Shown: positions 47,090 to 59,807 of the stretch, in pieces | How the letters are laid out: every line of letters begins with the position of its first letter | Numbering within the stretch: the first letter of the stretch is position 1 | NCBI GenBank assembly: GCA_905183005.1 | Contig: CAJJDO010000043.1 | Location: 372,001 to 436,000, forward strand | Origin: Paramecium pentaurelia | Taxonomy: Eukaryota > Ciliophora > Oligohymenophorea > Peniculida > Parameciidae | Reading direction: 5' to 3' | DNA length: 64,000 nt | Position numbers and translations under genes: made by a program | Notes under the pieces: model-generated | Databases searched by the model: none | What the model saw: the letters and a program-made list of their open reading frames with translations, nothing else | Told to the model about the DNA's origin: nothing

Positions 47090-47725
47090 CACATATTTAA
47101 ATTAAGAAAATCTATTCTGAAATCCTTTTTAATGTTTTGTAATTTCTTAATTTGTTTAAGAAACTCATTTAAAAAATTATTTCTTTATTTTCAATATATC
47201 TCATCTATCCCTCAATTAAGATTGTACTTATTCTCAATTAATAGTCTTTGTATAAGAATTGAATAACAAATTCATAGGTTATTTAAAAATTTATTAGATA
47301 TATGGTTTTAGATCTAATTATTTAATTTCAGTTTATGTTTCTCTAAATTAAGAATGAGATCTTTAATATTAATATAATTTATTAAACTTTTAAGGTAATC
47401 AGAGAAATGTTATTTTGATATTATAATATTATCTAAATTTTCTAATTGAAAATTTATTTTTTTATTTTCTATAAACAAACTTAAATTTTGTATCTTCAAT
47501 TGTTCAAGACATAAGATAAGGTTCAGGAGGTTTAATTATTAATTTAAATGTTAAATTTGGATTTCAATTATTAATACATTCTTCAAATATTTAGAATAAT
47601 AAGTTCCAGAAAGAGGATTGTGTAGAATAAATTAAAAGTTTAACTTAAATTGTGTATATTTTTGAGATAAATTCTAGATTTATGTATACTAAATTAAGTA
47701 ATATAAAATTAAGTTATTGCATAAA
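47090..47725 (-). pseudogene. Leucine-rich-repeat remnant
   Basis: Minus-strand reading from about 47725 shows Leu/Asn-rich repeats: NPLSGTYYSKYLKNV, LNLLNLILCLEQLKIQN, LQNLDN-like segments and INIKDLILNLEKHKL up to TGA at 47274-47272. A second leucine-rich stretch (KQIKKLQNIKKDFRIDFLNL) lies in another frame at 47200-47100 behind further stops. No ATG fits without a 16-nt intron, shorter than any other here. I read this as decayed LRR sequence, though a badly understood gene structure is possible. It overlaps the promoter of the mahogunin-type gene at 47733. Confidence 0.42.
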
Positions 47726-47732
47726 AATTAAT

Positions 47733-49835
47733 ATGGGAAATATTTTACAAAATTAAAAAGAAATATCAAGAAATTTGGATAAAAGTAATTCATTATTTTA
47801 TAAATTTAAGTCATTTAAAGTTAAGTTTAAGACACACCTAATATTTAAATTAAGGAATCTAAATCAGGGAATGTTGATATCATAAAACTTAATTTACAAA
47901 TAATTAATGCTGAAATAGTTTATGATTCTGTTGATAAAATTTAGTTAGATTTAACTTTCAGTTGTCATGTGAATTTTTAAATCATAGTTCATACATTTGT
48001 TACTGAAACTAAAGGAGCTAAATAATAAAGGTTTAAAATTTAAAATTCAAAGTTTTTAGATATGAAAAAAGTATGCCATCAAGTACAACCTAATCATTTA
48101 AATGTCCATCAGGATTGAACTATTAATTACCTACTAAATATATAGAGTTCATGATTATTGACATTCTAAGATTTAAGAAAATGAGAATCAATCCAGATGC
48201 ATAATATCATACACTAATAATAGAAATGGTAAGTTTATATATATGAATATACAGAGAGGTCTAAATTCAAAAAGCTTCCAGATAATTTACTTTTATCGAA
48301 TAGATTGTAACGAATAAACATATTAATGTGAATTGATTAATACAAAATAAATTCTCATACATAAAAGTCGATTTTTTGAAATACATGAACTTTATGGTGT
48401 ATAAAATACATTATTCAATCCTGAATGGAATCCAAATACTATCTAGGATAAAGAATGTGTAATTTGTTTTTATAATATGATTAATACTGTTCTCTTACCT
48501 TGTAAACATATGTGTACTTGTTCTGTCTGTGCTGATCATATTATGATAAGTTAGAAAGTTAAACAATGTCCTCTCTGTAGAATTGATATTGATAATTACT
48601 TAGCTTTAGAAATTAAGGATAAATAAAAATAAGATTTATAAATATAATAATATAAAGAGGAATAGTAGAAATACTTAGAATCCATTAAAGAAAAGAAAGA
48701 GTTATAAGCAATAAAATAAAGTTCAATTATGGAATAATTAAAATCTAAACTAAAAGAAGAATAGATGAAATTACAATAATAAAAAATTAAGAATATGAAA
48801 TATTTTAATGATCTTGATGATTTTAATCAAGATATTTCATAAAATGAAAATATTTATGGTAATTAAAGTTTTTGTTCATATGATGAAAACTAAATTGAAC
48901 CTGATATTAATGAATTCAATAATTCTGTAAAAGATAAAACAGAACAGAAATTTGAAGATGATAATAATCTAAGATTATCTAATCAATTCGATGAAGACAG
49001 ACAAAAGAGTACTGCTAATCAAAGAAGTCCTTGTGATAGAGATTTCTTAAGTAGCTATTAATAATAATAGGAACTGAAAGATTCAAGATAAAATCCTATT
49101 ATTAATTAAAGTATCTCTGTTCATCATGAATTATCATAAGATTCACCTAATTCACATCAATAATATTAAGTTGAATCAGAAGTCGAAAATAAAGATGATT
49201 CATCAAATCTAAATTCTTAATAAAATACTAAAAATTAGGATTAATCTTCTTAATAATACTAATTCATATAATAAAATGAGATATAATTACAAATAATTTA
49301 GGAAAAACCAAAAGAGACTTAAAATATTATTATAGAATTTCAATAAATTTAAGATAATTAAAATAAATAGAATAATTAATTAATTGAATTATTTGATGAT
49401 ATTTTATAAGAGAATGAAGAATAAAATTAAATTAAATCTCTTTCTTAATTACAATTTCAATAATAACCTTAATAGATTCAATAATTAAAACAACAATAAA
49501 AGACGGCAAACTTTTAATCACCTTAATAGTATAACTTAGTTGAAAATAATTTCTAAGATGATTTCAATTAATTTAGAAATTAACCTTAATTTAATGATTT
49601 TTAATTAAACATAAATTAATCTTATACATCCAATCAAGATCATAAGGATTGTTACAAATCAATAAATTAAATTGATCATCTATAAGATGATAATCTAAAA
49701 CTTGATCAAGATAATTGTATTTAGAAATTAGCATCTTTAATTGATTTGTAAGATCAAGAGGAATAAGAAAAGAAAGATCGTTCTCATTCTAAAGAATTCA
49801 AGAGTGATTAAATTTCATTGATAGTTTTTGATTGA
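47733..49835 (+). CDS. Mahogunin-type RING E3 ligase (MGRN1/RNF157-like)
   Basis: Ubiquitin ligase. MGN start fits N-myristoylation as in MGRN1. A 26-nt intron leads to IQIKESKSGNVDIIKL; LDLTFSCHVNFQIIVHTFVTE is the conserved beta-rich MGRN domain (FNIEFTFDADVKVAITVHCFATE). After FNPEWNPNTIQDKE comes the RING: CVICFYNMINTVLLPCKHMC, TCSVCADHI and CPLCRIDID (about 48450-48590). Then a coiled coil (KEKKELQAIKQSS) and a very long Gln/Asn/Asp-rich low-complexity tail ending KSDQISLIVFD. About 670 residues, the last ~400 disordered. Converges with the secreted-protein gene (31 bp apart). Confidence 0.85.
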
Positions 49836-49866
49836 TGATGATAATTTTATGATTTTAATGACAAAC

Positions 49867-52800
49867 TCATATTTCAACAGAATCTTATTGTTATGGTTCT
49901 TCGTCATCATCATAAATTTCAAGGAAACCTTCTTATCTCTAAGGAATAACTTTCTTTCCTTATTATGGGAAACAGAAGCATTAGGTTGTTGGCAAAACAA
50001 ATTATTTGTCTTACATTAATTACTTTCTTTTTTCTAATTCTTAAACAACATTATCAATATTAGTCAATGATACGTTTTCATATTAATCACCTGCTAAACA
50101 AATTGGACTAATAAAATAAGTGAATTTTAATACTCTTTCATTGGTGTACAATCTTCAACTGGTTTTGGAGTTGGTTAATAAGTAATATCACAAGCGAATA
50201 AATTCAATCCTTAAATAAATCCTTAGAAAGCATCAGTCAATTAATCTTTTCCATAGTAAAGAATAAGTGATGGAGCAACATAATGATTTACATTCTTGAA
50301 TGATAAAGCTCCCTTTCCTTATGAATGTTCAACAATAACATCAGCTTATCTACTCTTTCTTGAATAAGCGAAGTAAATATGGAACCAATCTTTGACAAAT
50401 GTCTTACCTTCAACAATCTATCTAACTTCAGGATTTCCAGATCTAATATTATAATTATATAAAATTACCCTAATTAATCAGTGTATGTATAAGTATAGAA
50501 ATTAAGTGTTTAATCTCTAGTATCAAAGTAACAACTAAGTGTATCGAAATTGAGTGCATCTTCACCAGCAAGAGTAGATGTTAATCTGAATAATAATTAA
50601 TCTTTTTCAGATGTCTTACCATTCCATTTGAACCATCCTTAAACAGAATATTATTCAGTTGTTCCAAATCTATCACCAGAATTAACTGGATTTCCATTGA
50701 ATTATGAAGCCTTGGCTGATACTGCTCTAATCAAACCTTTACTTGAACAATCCTTTTATGGTTGAGGATTGCAACTTAAACAGAATGGATTATATTCTTC
50801 TAATGTATCAAAGAATGATCCTGATCCTAATCTTAAAACTGGTCTATGGAATTAACCATTAAATGAATAATATCTATCTTATGGATCCTTTCCACCAACT
50901 TAGAATAATAATTATTCCATTCTTGGATGTGTAACTTTGGCTTCTAAAGTAATTGGTGCTTAGTTCTCAATCTAATAGAATGCAATAGCCTTATATCTAG
51001 TATAACTGAAATAAGTGTAAATCCAAACTCCTTCAATATCTCCAAATGGTTAAGCTAATTCTACTAATTTCTTAGCTTTATTATTAGCAGTGATATAAAA
51101 GAAACCAACTTTTCCTTAGAAAATAGTTAATAAACCATCTCTAATATCTTTTGGTGTTTCCTTCTTATTTGTAAGACGGGCAATCAATGACCAATCTGGT
51201 CTACTATTTTCATTTTATCCACCTGCCAAACCAGTATATCTGAACCAGAATCCATAACCATATTAAGTAGTGTCTTTCAAATCATCTTTATGTAATTCAA
51301 CATGAACAACTGGACCTTTATCATATTTTGCATTAATAATTCTATTTGGTCCTTCAACACATCTCTTTTTAGGGGGAGGTGGTGTTGGTACTGGTCTTAA
51401 AGCTGGTTTAACATTTGTTAAATAAGATCCTTTACAGAAGAATACTTCAAGATAAGCCATAAATCCACTGTAAACTGGGAATTGTCTCTCTCTTCCAAAA
51501 TAGAAATAATGTTTTGGTGATACAAAGTGATTAACATTGACGAAACTTAAAGATTTAGCATGAACATGTTTGAATAAGACTTAAGCATATGCCTTTCTTT
51601 AATCTCTGCTGTAACCAAAGTATACAAAATGCCAATGTAAATGTTAATCTTAATGTTGGACATATTGATGGGCATTAGGATTACCAGATCCTTTCATATT
51701 TGCATAAGAATATGTAGAGAAGTGGATTTATCCTCCTTTTGGTTTACCTAACCAAGCAGCCAATACTCTTTCACCTAATAAAATTTATTATTTTCTTAAT
51801 GGTGTATTGGATAATCTGAACATGGTATGCCAATTCTCTTACAAATCTGTTTCTTCCCATTTGAACCAACCTTAAACTGCATATTCATCAGGTAATAATA
51901 AGTCAATAAATTCTTATGTAGGTGGTGCATTATTATCTTCTATATCAACATATTTGGATTCTCTAACAAATTAATATGGAACTAATTTTTATGGTGCAAC
52001 ATATGGTTATGGATTACATGAAATAGCATATTACAAAAATTCTTATTCATTAATTAAATAGGTTCCCAGACCAATTGCTAATACTGGTCTACTAACTTGA
52101 CCATTGAATCCTGGGAAATCAAAATATTGACCTCCCAAAACAAATCTCAAATATTATGGTGTTCCTTAAGATGCTGGTAATGTGACTTATTTAACTAATT
52201 AACTGTTTGATTGTTTATAGAAACCAATAGCTTATTATTGATAGGCTGAATAACTGTAATAAACGTATGTCCAAACAGCTTCAATATCTCCAAAAACAAT
52301 AGCAGCTGTAGCTTCTTTTCTTTCAGGTTTATCATGTTAAGCACTAAAAATATATTATTCTTAAGTTTAGAATATAGTTAATAATCTATCACCAATTTTA
52401 TCATCTCCATCCTATTAATTCTTTGTCAATTTAGCAACAAAATAAGATTAATCAGTTAAACCATTTTACAATTATTCTGGATACAATGTTAAAAATCTCA
52501 TCCAAAATCCAAAACCATATTCATTAACATCCTTTAATTTCTTGACTTCTGTTTCAACAGTAGGTTAATCAGCTGAAATTGAACTTGTTAATATGATATC
52601 TGATCCAACAACACATTTTGGTTATCTTTATTATGGGAAAGGAATATCACAACCTACTTCTTCAGGTACTGGATGATCATTTTATCTGTAGTTTCCAGGG
52701 ACTACTCTTTATTTTGACACTTTTCTTTATTAATATCTGTCACCACATTTATCTTTTATAGCAATAACTCTTTCTCTCTATTCATTAATTCTTTATTATG

Positions 52801-53441
52801 GTTATGGTTAAGGTTATTATTATCTTTATTATGGTTATGTTGTTTATTAATATTGATTTTAGACTCTTGAAATTTATTTTAATAAGTATTCAATTAAACC
52901 ATATAACATTGCCAATTGGGATCTCTTTTACTCAAATGATCCTATATTGTTATTAAATTTTTAATCATACTTGATTCAATGACTTTTCTGATTTGATCAG
53001 AGATTTGTCTACTTTGTTCAAATAAAAACTTTCTTTATGGACCATTATATTAATTTTGGATTGTTTATAATTATTAATCCATAGCCTCTAATTATTCATC
53101 ATAAGAGGAATCTTCCATCAAATCATTTGGATTGGCTATAAATATTTATTTATAATAATTACTTGATATCATTTCATTTGTAAATTCTGAAAGTTCTTGT
53201 AATTATTTCATTTCTGAATCTAATTATCCATCTTGCAATAATTCAATAATCTCTCCCCATTATTCAAAATCTTATAACATTTACACAAAATCTGTATTTT
53301 CGCAATCTAATTCATTTTACTAATCTAAAAGTGTAGTTAAGTCATAATGCAATGCCTACACAAAGCAAACTAAATAGTTTTCAAAGAAATGTTACCTTGC
53401 AGTAGAATAACACCTATCAAAACTAGATGTTTCATTCTCAT
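49867..53441 (-). CDS. Large secreted protein with duplicated beta-sandwich modules
   Basis: Signal peptide MRMKHLVLIGVILLQVCFVQA (26-nt intron inside, first of several), an acidic helical region (NELDCENTDFVQMLQDFEQW), a Pro-Gln-rich linker (~52,850) and KDKCGDRYQQRK. Then two tandem A-B modules. A: YGFGFWMRF, LLTIFQ, FGDIEAVWTYVYYSYS, FNGQVSRPVL; B: YAVQGWFKW, HFVYFGYSR, SLSFVNVNHFVSPKHYFYFG. Module 1 spans about 52,620-51,430; module 2, with YGYGFWFRY, FGDIEGVWIYTYFSY, YSVQGWFKW and LSFKNVNHYVAPS, about 51,360-50,180. They are joined by a Pro-rich linker (PVPTPPPPKK). Acidic end DDDEEPQQQDSVEI. About 1,160 residues. The pattern suggests concanavalin A/LamG-like folds; carbohydrate binding or surface-coat role is inferred. 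Confidence 0.8.
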
Positions 53442-53580
53442 TCTATCCGTTTTGAAAAAAAAATAATAAATAATTATAAAAGTTCATTAATTATTTCATT
53501 ATAAAGTTGGTTAATCGATTCTTATCTGATTAATGCAATAATAATTACAAATATCTTGTCCTTATAATTCTTAACACATC

Positions 53581-53936
53581 ATGCATCCTGATAAACTTAT
53601 TTTCCACCTTTCCAATGAATGTTTGGATAGTAAAATGCACAAAAATGTATAAGATAATACATAAGAAAATTTCCTAAGAATTTTCAGAGGTCAAGTATTA
53701 TATTTTTATGTATTTAGTTATAGTTTTCTATGTAATCAAACAAAGAAAAATTAGAAATCGATAATTATCTATTAACATAAGGGGATTCTTAAAATACAGA
53801 TTGTTAATTTGACAAATCTATTCCAAAAATAAATGAGGAAAATTAAATCTAGACATAAAAATAAATAGATAATTAATTTATTGATTAATTTAAAAGTCTA
53901 AATTTATATTATTAGAATTAAAATTAGAAAAAATGA
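53581..53936 (+). CDS. Small gene, ~110 aa
   Basis: MHPDKLIFHLSNECLDSKM from 53581, then a canonical 23-nt GTA...TAG intron near 53703-53725, then LQFSMQSNKEKLEIDNYLL, TQGDSQNTDCQFDK and a Gln/Asn-rich end QNQNQKK at TGA 53934-53936. The spliced frame has normal coding composition; the unspliced one does not. No homology recognised. Divergent from the secreted-protein gene (139 bp spacer), convergent with the M16 protease gene. Confidence 0.55.
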
Positions 53937-54019
53937 TAACATTAACTAAGATTTAGATAAGAATTGATATGTATGATAAATTAAAGTTATTAATTTCTTT
54001 ATATTTAATATACCATATA

Positions 54020-56890
54020 TCAATCAATACTTAATTTATTTATTTACCATCCTAAATTCTTTAACTCTTCTATATCTTAATGTTCTTCTGATACCATACT
54101 TCCTTAACTATAAGGTTAAGATTTAAGATATTAATCAAAAGCATCCCTCACCTGAGAAATTGAAACTGAAATTACTCTCTCCCTCATTTCATCCACTTAA
54201 TCATGATTTAATCCAGTAATAATGTAATCTAATCCCTTATTCTAAGGTTCTATTGGTTAATCTAATCTTTAAAATACTGTTAATTTAGCTTCTTTCAATT
54301 TTTACTCATCTAAATCCAATTATATACTATCAAAAATTTTAAATGTATTTATTAAATTTGGATCTCTGTAACTCCAAAGACAAAATGTTCCCATAATAGA
54401 TCTTACACTGCAACCTGATCCATAAGCACCTCCTTTTTCTCTTATTTCTCTATGTAAATAATTATTTGAAATACAATCTCCCAATACTTAAATAGCAGGA
54501 GTATCTTCATGAGTAAAATAAGGTATTTTAAATGCTCTAGATGAACAATTAACTTAAGATGGAATTAATGAAGCTACATTTCCAAATTTTTCTTTAAATT
54601 ATTCTATATATTATGGCTATGGATCCATATCAAATCCTGGGTATTTATGTCTTATAGAATTTATGAATTATTCTAAACTTTATATGTAATTTGATGATCC
54701 ATCTTAATGAATAATAACTTCCAATTTATGTTTATTCATAATTGTATATAAAATATCAGTCATTTGAAATTCAAAATCATCAACATACATTGATTTTCTT
54801 TGATTGTCAGCTTTTAAATAATGATGAGCATATTAAAGTTAAAATTTTGTATTGAAATTTGTATCAGTTAAATAATACTATTCTGAAATTTGAGATGTTG
54901 CTAATTAAGCAGCATATTGTAATTATTCATCAAATATTTAATTCTACAATGCTACTTTGTGATTCCTTAATAATGTTGCCAAATGGGATCTATCTTTAAA
55001 TTTAATGTTGCAAAATAATTCTGTTAATAATTCTAGTGTTTTTGAAATATTCTAATTTAAGCATGCTATACTAAACATCAAATATGTTCCTTTTTTTTAA
55101 ACTGAATCATATGATACTTCTAATCCTAAAGTAAATTCACTAAACATCTAACTAATCTCTGAATATTTGAAATTTGTAGTTCCAAATTTACCAAACAATT
55201 AAACAAAAAAATCTATGTATTATCTAGTGCCTTCAGATATTTCTCCTAAATTAAACTTGAATTTAAAGAATATGAGACCATTAGTTTTTTAAATAGACTC
55301 ATATACTTTGACTCCTCTTATAGTATCCTCATTAAATTAAACTCTCTCAACTTTTGCTGAAATATCTTATAATTCAATTGTAGGAAGTATAGAGAAATCT
55401 GATTCATCTCTATTATCTAAATCTTAATTCAATTTTATTATTTTATCTATTTCTTCTTGTGTAATTGATTTTTAAATTTCTTCTAATTACTTATTTTCAT
55501 TTTATATTAAATTTTACAAAAATTTTTTATCTGGTTAACCAAATAATATATATGGATTCATAAAATGATCTTTAATTAATTGTTATAAATAACCTTACGA
55601 AATTTTAGATTTTAAACTTGCCATATTTTTATTGAATTCCAAATATTCAATATAGTTTTTTTAATTAATGATTGGATTAATTAAAAACTTCAATAATTTC
55701 AAACCCATTTCTGAAGTTGGCATTTTGAATTAAACTTCAATTTAATGTAATGCAGCATCCACTTTATCTTAAGGAAATTCTTTAGTTAATTATTCTAATA
55801 TTTATTTAATCCTCTCTTAAATTGTATTCAAAGTTTTTCTATCATCCTCAACTCCTTAAAATGAAATACTGAAAACATGATGATCACCATATTACTCAAT
55901 CCCAACATTTCTACTAAAGGATTCTGCAAGTCCTTCTTCTATTAATGAATATAATAATCCATTTTATGTATCAAAAAGTACATGAGAAATAATGCTCATT
56001 GCCAATTATTAAACATAATCAACATCCTTAATAATTGTTTAAAAAGCAAGGAAACATTATTTATCTCCATCTTAATATGGCAATGAAATGATATCTGGAG
56101 GTGTTAAAGGTTTAAGTTCTTGTTGAGATTATTGTTATTAATTTAGTTTTTATACTTAGAGATATTGATTTATTAAATCAAAATTAGGTTGATCACTTCC
56201 ATAAGAATAAAATACTGCTTTACTAGGATGAAAGGTTTATTTATAATATTCTAACAAAGCTTAATGAGTAAGACTAGGTATAGCTTTAGGATCTCCACCA
56301 AAGTTATGTTGATAAATTGTGTTGTTTAATAAGTAAGTTTACATTTCTTACCAAAATACACTTTCTGGGTTTTACATAGCCCCTTTCATTTCATTATAAA
56401 CAATTCCTTTATATACTAATTTTCCTTTATCAAAATCAAGTCTTGATCCTTCTTATCTAAAATCTAATTCATTTAATGTAGGCTTAAAAACTAAATCCAA
56501 TATAACACTTTATAGATTTTCAAAATCCTTTTTATTTAATGATGCAAGTGGAAAACAAATATAATCAGGACCTGTCCATGCATTCAAATAAGTATTTATG
56601 CTACGCTTTATCATAGCCATAAATGGATCTCTAACTGGATACTTTTCACTTCCACAACAAATTAAATGTTCCAAAATATGTGGAGTTCCTTGACTATTTG
56701 TAGGTTCAGATCTGAAAATTGTTGCAAATGTTTAATTTTTATCTTAAGCCTCAAAATGAAGTATTTAAGCAGCTGATTAATGTTCATACAATTTAGCTGT
56801 AATCTGAAATTCTTGAATTTCATGTTGTGATTTTAACTTAAATGATTATTGGTATAACCTTCTATACTTAAATAATTGATTGCTAAACAT
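54020..56890 (-). CDS. Mitochondrial presequence protease, M16C metallopeptidase (PreP-like)
   Basis: Degrades cleaved presequences and short peptides in the matrix. N-terminus MFSNQLFKYRRLYQQSFKLK is a typical mitochondrial targeting sequence. The zinc site HILEH (inverted HxxEH, residues 71-75) sits in NSQGTPHILEHLICCGSEKYP. Downstream are DPFMAMIKRSINTYLNAWTG, FPLASLNKKDFENL and YKGIVYNEMKGAM, all matching PreP/Cym1 (GSLHTFLNAFTYPD, YKGVVFNEMKG). The second half carries the degenerate peptidase domains and ends EELKNLGWQINKLSID. About 940 residues, as in PreP (~1,000). Few introns, not mapped in full. Confidence 0.92.
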
Positions 56891-56958
56891 AAATAAAAAT
56901 ATTAAAAATTAAATAAAAGATGTAAAACGCCAAAACAAATTACTTCAAATTATTTTTC

Positions 56959-57250
56959 TCAATAGATGTAAACAACATTCCTAAACTCCTAGCATAAATA
57001 ATTTTTTAATTATTTATATTTATCGACAATCTAAAATATAGCTAATAAACAAAAGGAAATACTCCTAATTTTATGATTGTTATTAATAATGAAGTAAAAT
57101 AATTGAGTAAAACTTACTCTCTTTCTATCATCAAAATATTGATGGTATATTCAATATTGTTCTATGAAAATTTAAACTTTATTTTTATTATTTTTTATAT
57201 AGTATAACTTCTAAAAATTTCTTAAGAACTTCAACTCCAATTATATTCAT
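56959..57250 (-). CDS. Small hypothetical protein, ~75 aa
   Basis: MNIIGVEVLKKFLE from 57250, a 32-nt intron, FKFSQNNIEYTINILMIE, a hydrophobic stretch (LLNYFTSLLITIIKLG), a second 32-nt intron and IVDKYKQLKNYLCQEF to TGA at 56961-56959. The two introns are needed together to reach a stop before the M16 gene. No family recognised; tentative. Confidence 0.42.
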
Positions 57251-57545
57251 TATTTACTCAATACAAAAACAATATTAAACCCATATATATAATATTTTTA
57301 TGTCAATTTATAAATTAATCTTCTAATTAACTCTTAGATAATAATAATAATAATAATAATTTTTTATATATTAAAAATAAAATGTTTGTGATTATATTCT
57401 TAAAACTTTGTTTCAGTTATGTTTATTAACTATTTTATCTAATTTGAATATTAATATTAATGCTTTATAATTTTTACTTTGAAAGTGAATTCAATCAAGG
57501 TGATGTATTAATTATTTGATTAAATTAAATTTTATGTTCTCTTTG
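57251..57545. other. Divergent promoter region with (TAA)n repeat
   Basis: 295 bp between a minus-strand micro-gene and the plus-strand two-TM protein gene; contains an AAT/TAA microsatellite at 57338-57360 followed by a T run. No ORF supported. Confidence 0.6.
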
Positions 57546-59701
57546 ATGAAGAATATTAAGAGATTTATACGTTCCTATGATAATTTTGGAGTCTCATTAA
57601 ACTTCAATATTAGGAATAGAAAACAATACTAGAGCGTTTGTGGAGGAATCATGTCACTTGCTATGACAATAGTGCTGTTATATATTTTCATAACTGGGTT
57701 AATCAGTCTTTTATTAAGAGATAAATTTAATGTATTGCAGTTGTTTTATTTAGATTGATGTATAATAACTTCAAAATATGAATCCTGAGTATTAAGAAAT
57801 GAACATAACGAATTTCATGTTTGCTATAAAACTAGATAATCCATTTTAAATTTATTATCCAAATGATAACAAAAAAGCTTATGATATTGTGATAAATTAA
57901 ATGGAAATATCTACATTAGCAAATGGAACACGAATTAAAACAGTTTTAAATAAAATATTCTTTGAACAATGTAGAGATGATCATTTTTAAAATCTTAATT
58001 ATGAAGGCTTTTAGGAAATATAAGCTGATTTAAGTTCTTATTTATGTCTACCTCTTAATTTTAGTTTGAAATTATAAGGTACATTTAATTCTGAATTCTT
58101 TTTATATCCTGCATTGAAAATATCAATCTGTTATACAAATGATTGTTATACTAAAGAGTAGATCGATTATATTGCTAAAAATAAATCTATTTTAGTATCA
58201 TTATCAACATTAATTTAATCATCAATTTATATGAGAAACAGTAAAGACAATTATCTCTTTCGATATTTAAATTCAGATTTCTATTTATAAACAACATTTA
58301 TGGAAGAAAGCAAAGCTGATATATTTTTTAAAAACAACAAAATTATAGCAGAAAATAGTATATTAAGTTTATATAAAGAAGAGGAGAGAAAAGATTTTTG
58401 GTCATTCTAAATATATAATTAAAGAGAATTTAGGGTATTAATTAATTATAATTTAGGAGTATCATGATTATCCTAGTATATTATTTTCATTAAATTTTAG
58501 AATAAGTTAAGATTATGAATAAAATAAAAAAACAGCTGAAACAATTGATTCTTTTTTGTCGTATTTTGGAGGGATTTTAAAAATAATCTCAACAATCTTT
58601 GGATTAATAGCTCTTTAATATAATGAAATGGGATTAAAAATATCATTAGCAAATCATTTATATTAATTTAATATACCAAAGAAAAAAAATGGAAAGTTTG
58701 AATTCTCATATGATAAATTATTAAATGTTATCTAAGCTTCTCTAAATAGAGTAAGTGATTTATAATAGAAATTAAAATAACATACTAAAACATTAGTAAG
58801 AACAAGTATGGTGATGAGGGTTTGGAATAGTTAAAAATTTTAAAATCCTAATGTTTCACATTAATAATCATAGCAACAACGAGATTATGTAGAAACCCCT
58901 TAAATTGATTAATTACAATTCTAAAAATATGTTGAATAATTATAAGATTATAAGGGAAATTTTTTATAAAGATTAGTAACTACTTTTAATTCTACAAGAC
59001 ATGATCTAAGATTAGGAGTAAATTTTATACTTTTTGAATTTTTATGGTGCACTTGTTGTGAATAAGTTGAGATTACTAAGAAGATGTTAGGATAATGTAA
59101 AATGGTTATTGATAGAGATCTTGATATTGTTCATTTGTTGTAAAAGATTTAAGAAATAGATAAATTAAAATCTATAATTTTGGAAAAAGATTAAATTAAA
59201 GTATTTAGTTATACACCAAAACCTATTATTAATATAAATCCAACTTATTAACATTAACCTATAGAAGATGCCAAAAGAATTGATTTATTCTAATAATTAA
59301 ATTTATAGAAACCAAAACACAAAATAAGAAGATAAAATTATTCATTAAATAAACCAAAAAGATTGATGAAAATTTATGATTCTTATAGTAGATTAAAATA
59401 ATAACATAATAATAAAAAAAACTAAAGAATAATTTAACTTTTAGGTCCTACTATTGAGATGATATTTTAAAAGTATTATGAAATCTAAAACATGGCTAAA
59501 GGAATAAATTATGAAATAACTGAAAATATTGACAATGTAAATCCATAAGTTGATTTATAAGTGGAAGTTGCTTTACCAGAGAATTCTTATAATAATACAT
59601 AAAGAGTAAATGAACCGAAATTGGATTAAAAAATAATAAAATTTTAATAAATTACTCCTAAAGATTTGATGGATAAAGATGAACTTCTCAATTATGATTG
59701 A
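57546..59701 (+). CDS. Two-TM ciliate membrane protein
   Basis: N-terminus MKNIKRFIRSYDNFGVSLNF, IRNRKQYQSVCGGIMSLAMT leading into TM1 (MTIVLLYIFITGLISLLL); 22-nt introns at about 57730 and 58433. A large extracytosolic region follows, with ISICYTNDCYTKEQIDYI, then TM2 (SYFGGILKIISTIFGLIALQ) near 58560-58620. The cytosolic part is long and basic, with FEFLWCTCCEQVEITKKM and a Gln/Asn-rich C-terminus ending KDELLNYD. About 700 residues. The YDxFG...LNF...YxSxxGG start and two-TM layout are shared by many ciliate transmembrane proteins of unknown role. No channel or enzymatic motif recognised. Confidence 0.75.
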
Positions 59702-59807
59702 AATAATATAGATATATATATGTAATCAATTGTATCCATTATTTGATTATTATTATTTGACTTAATTATGTTTATACAATATTTTAATTAAAATATTACA
59801 CCTATTC

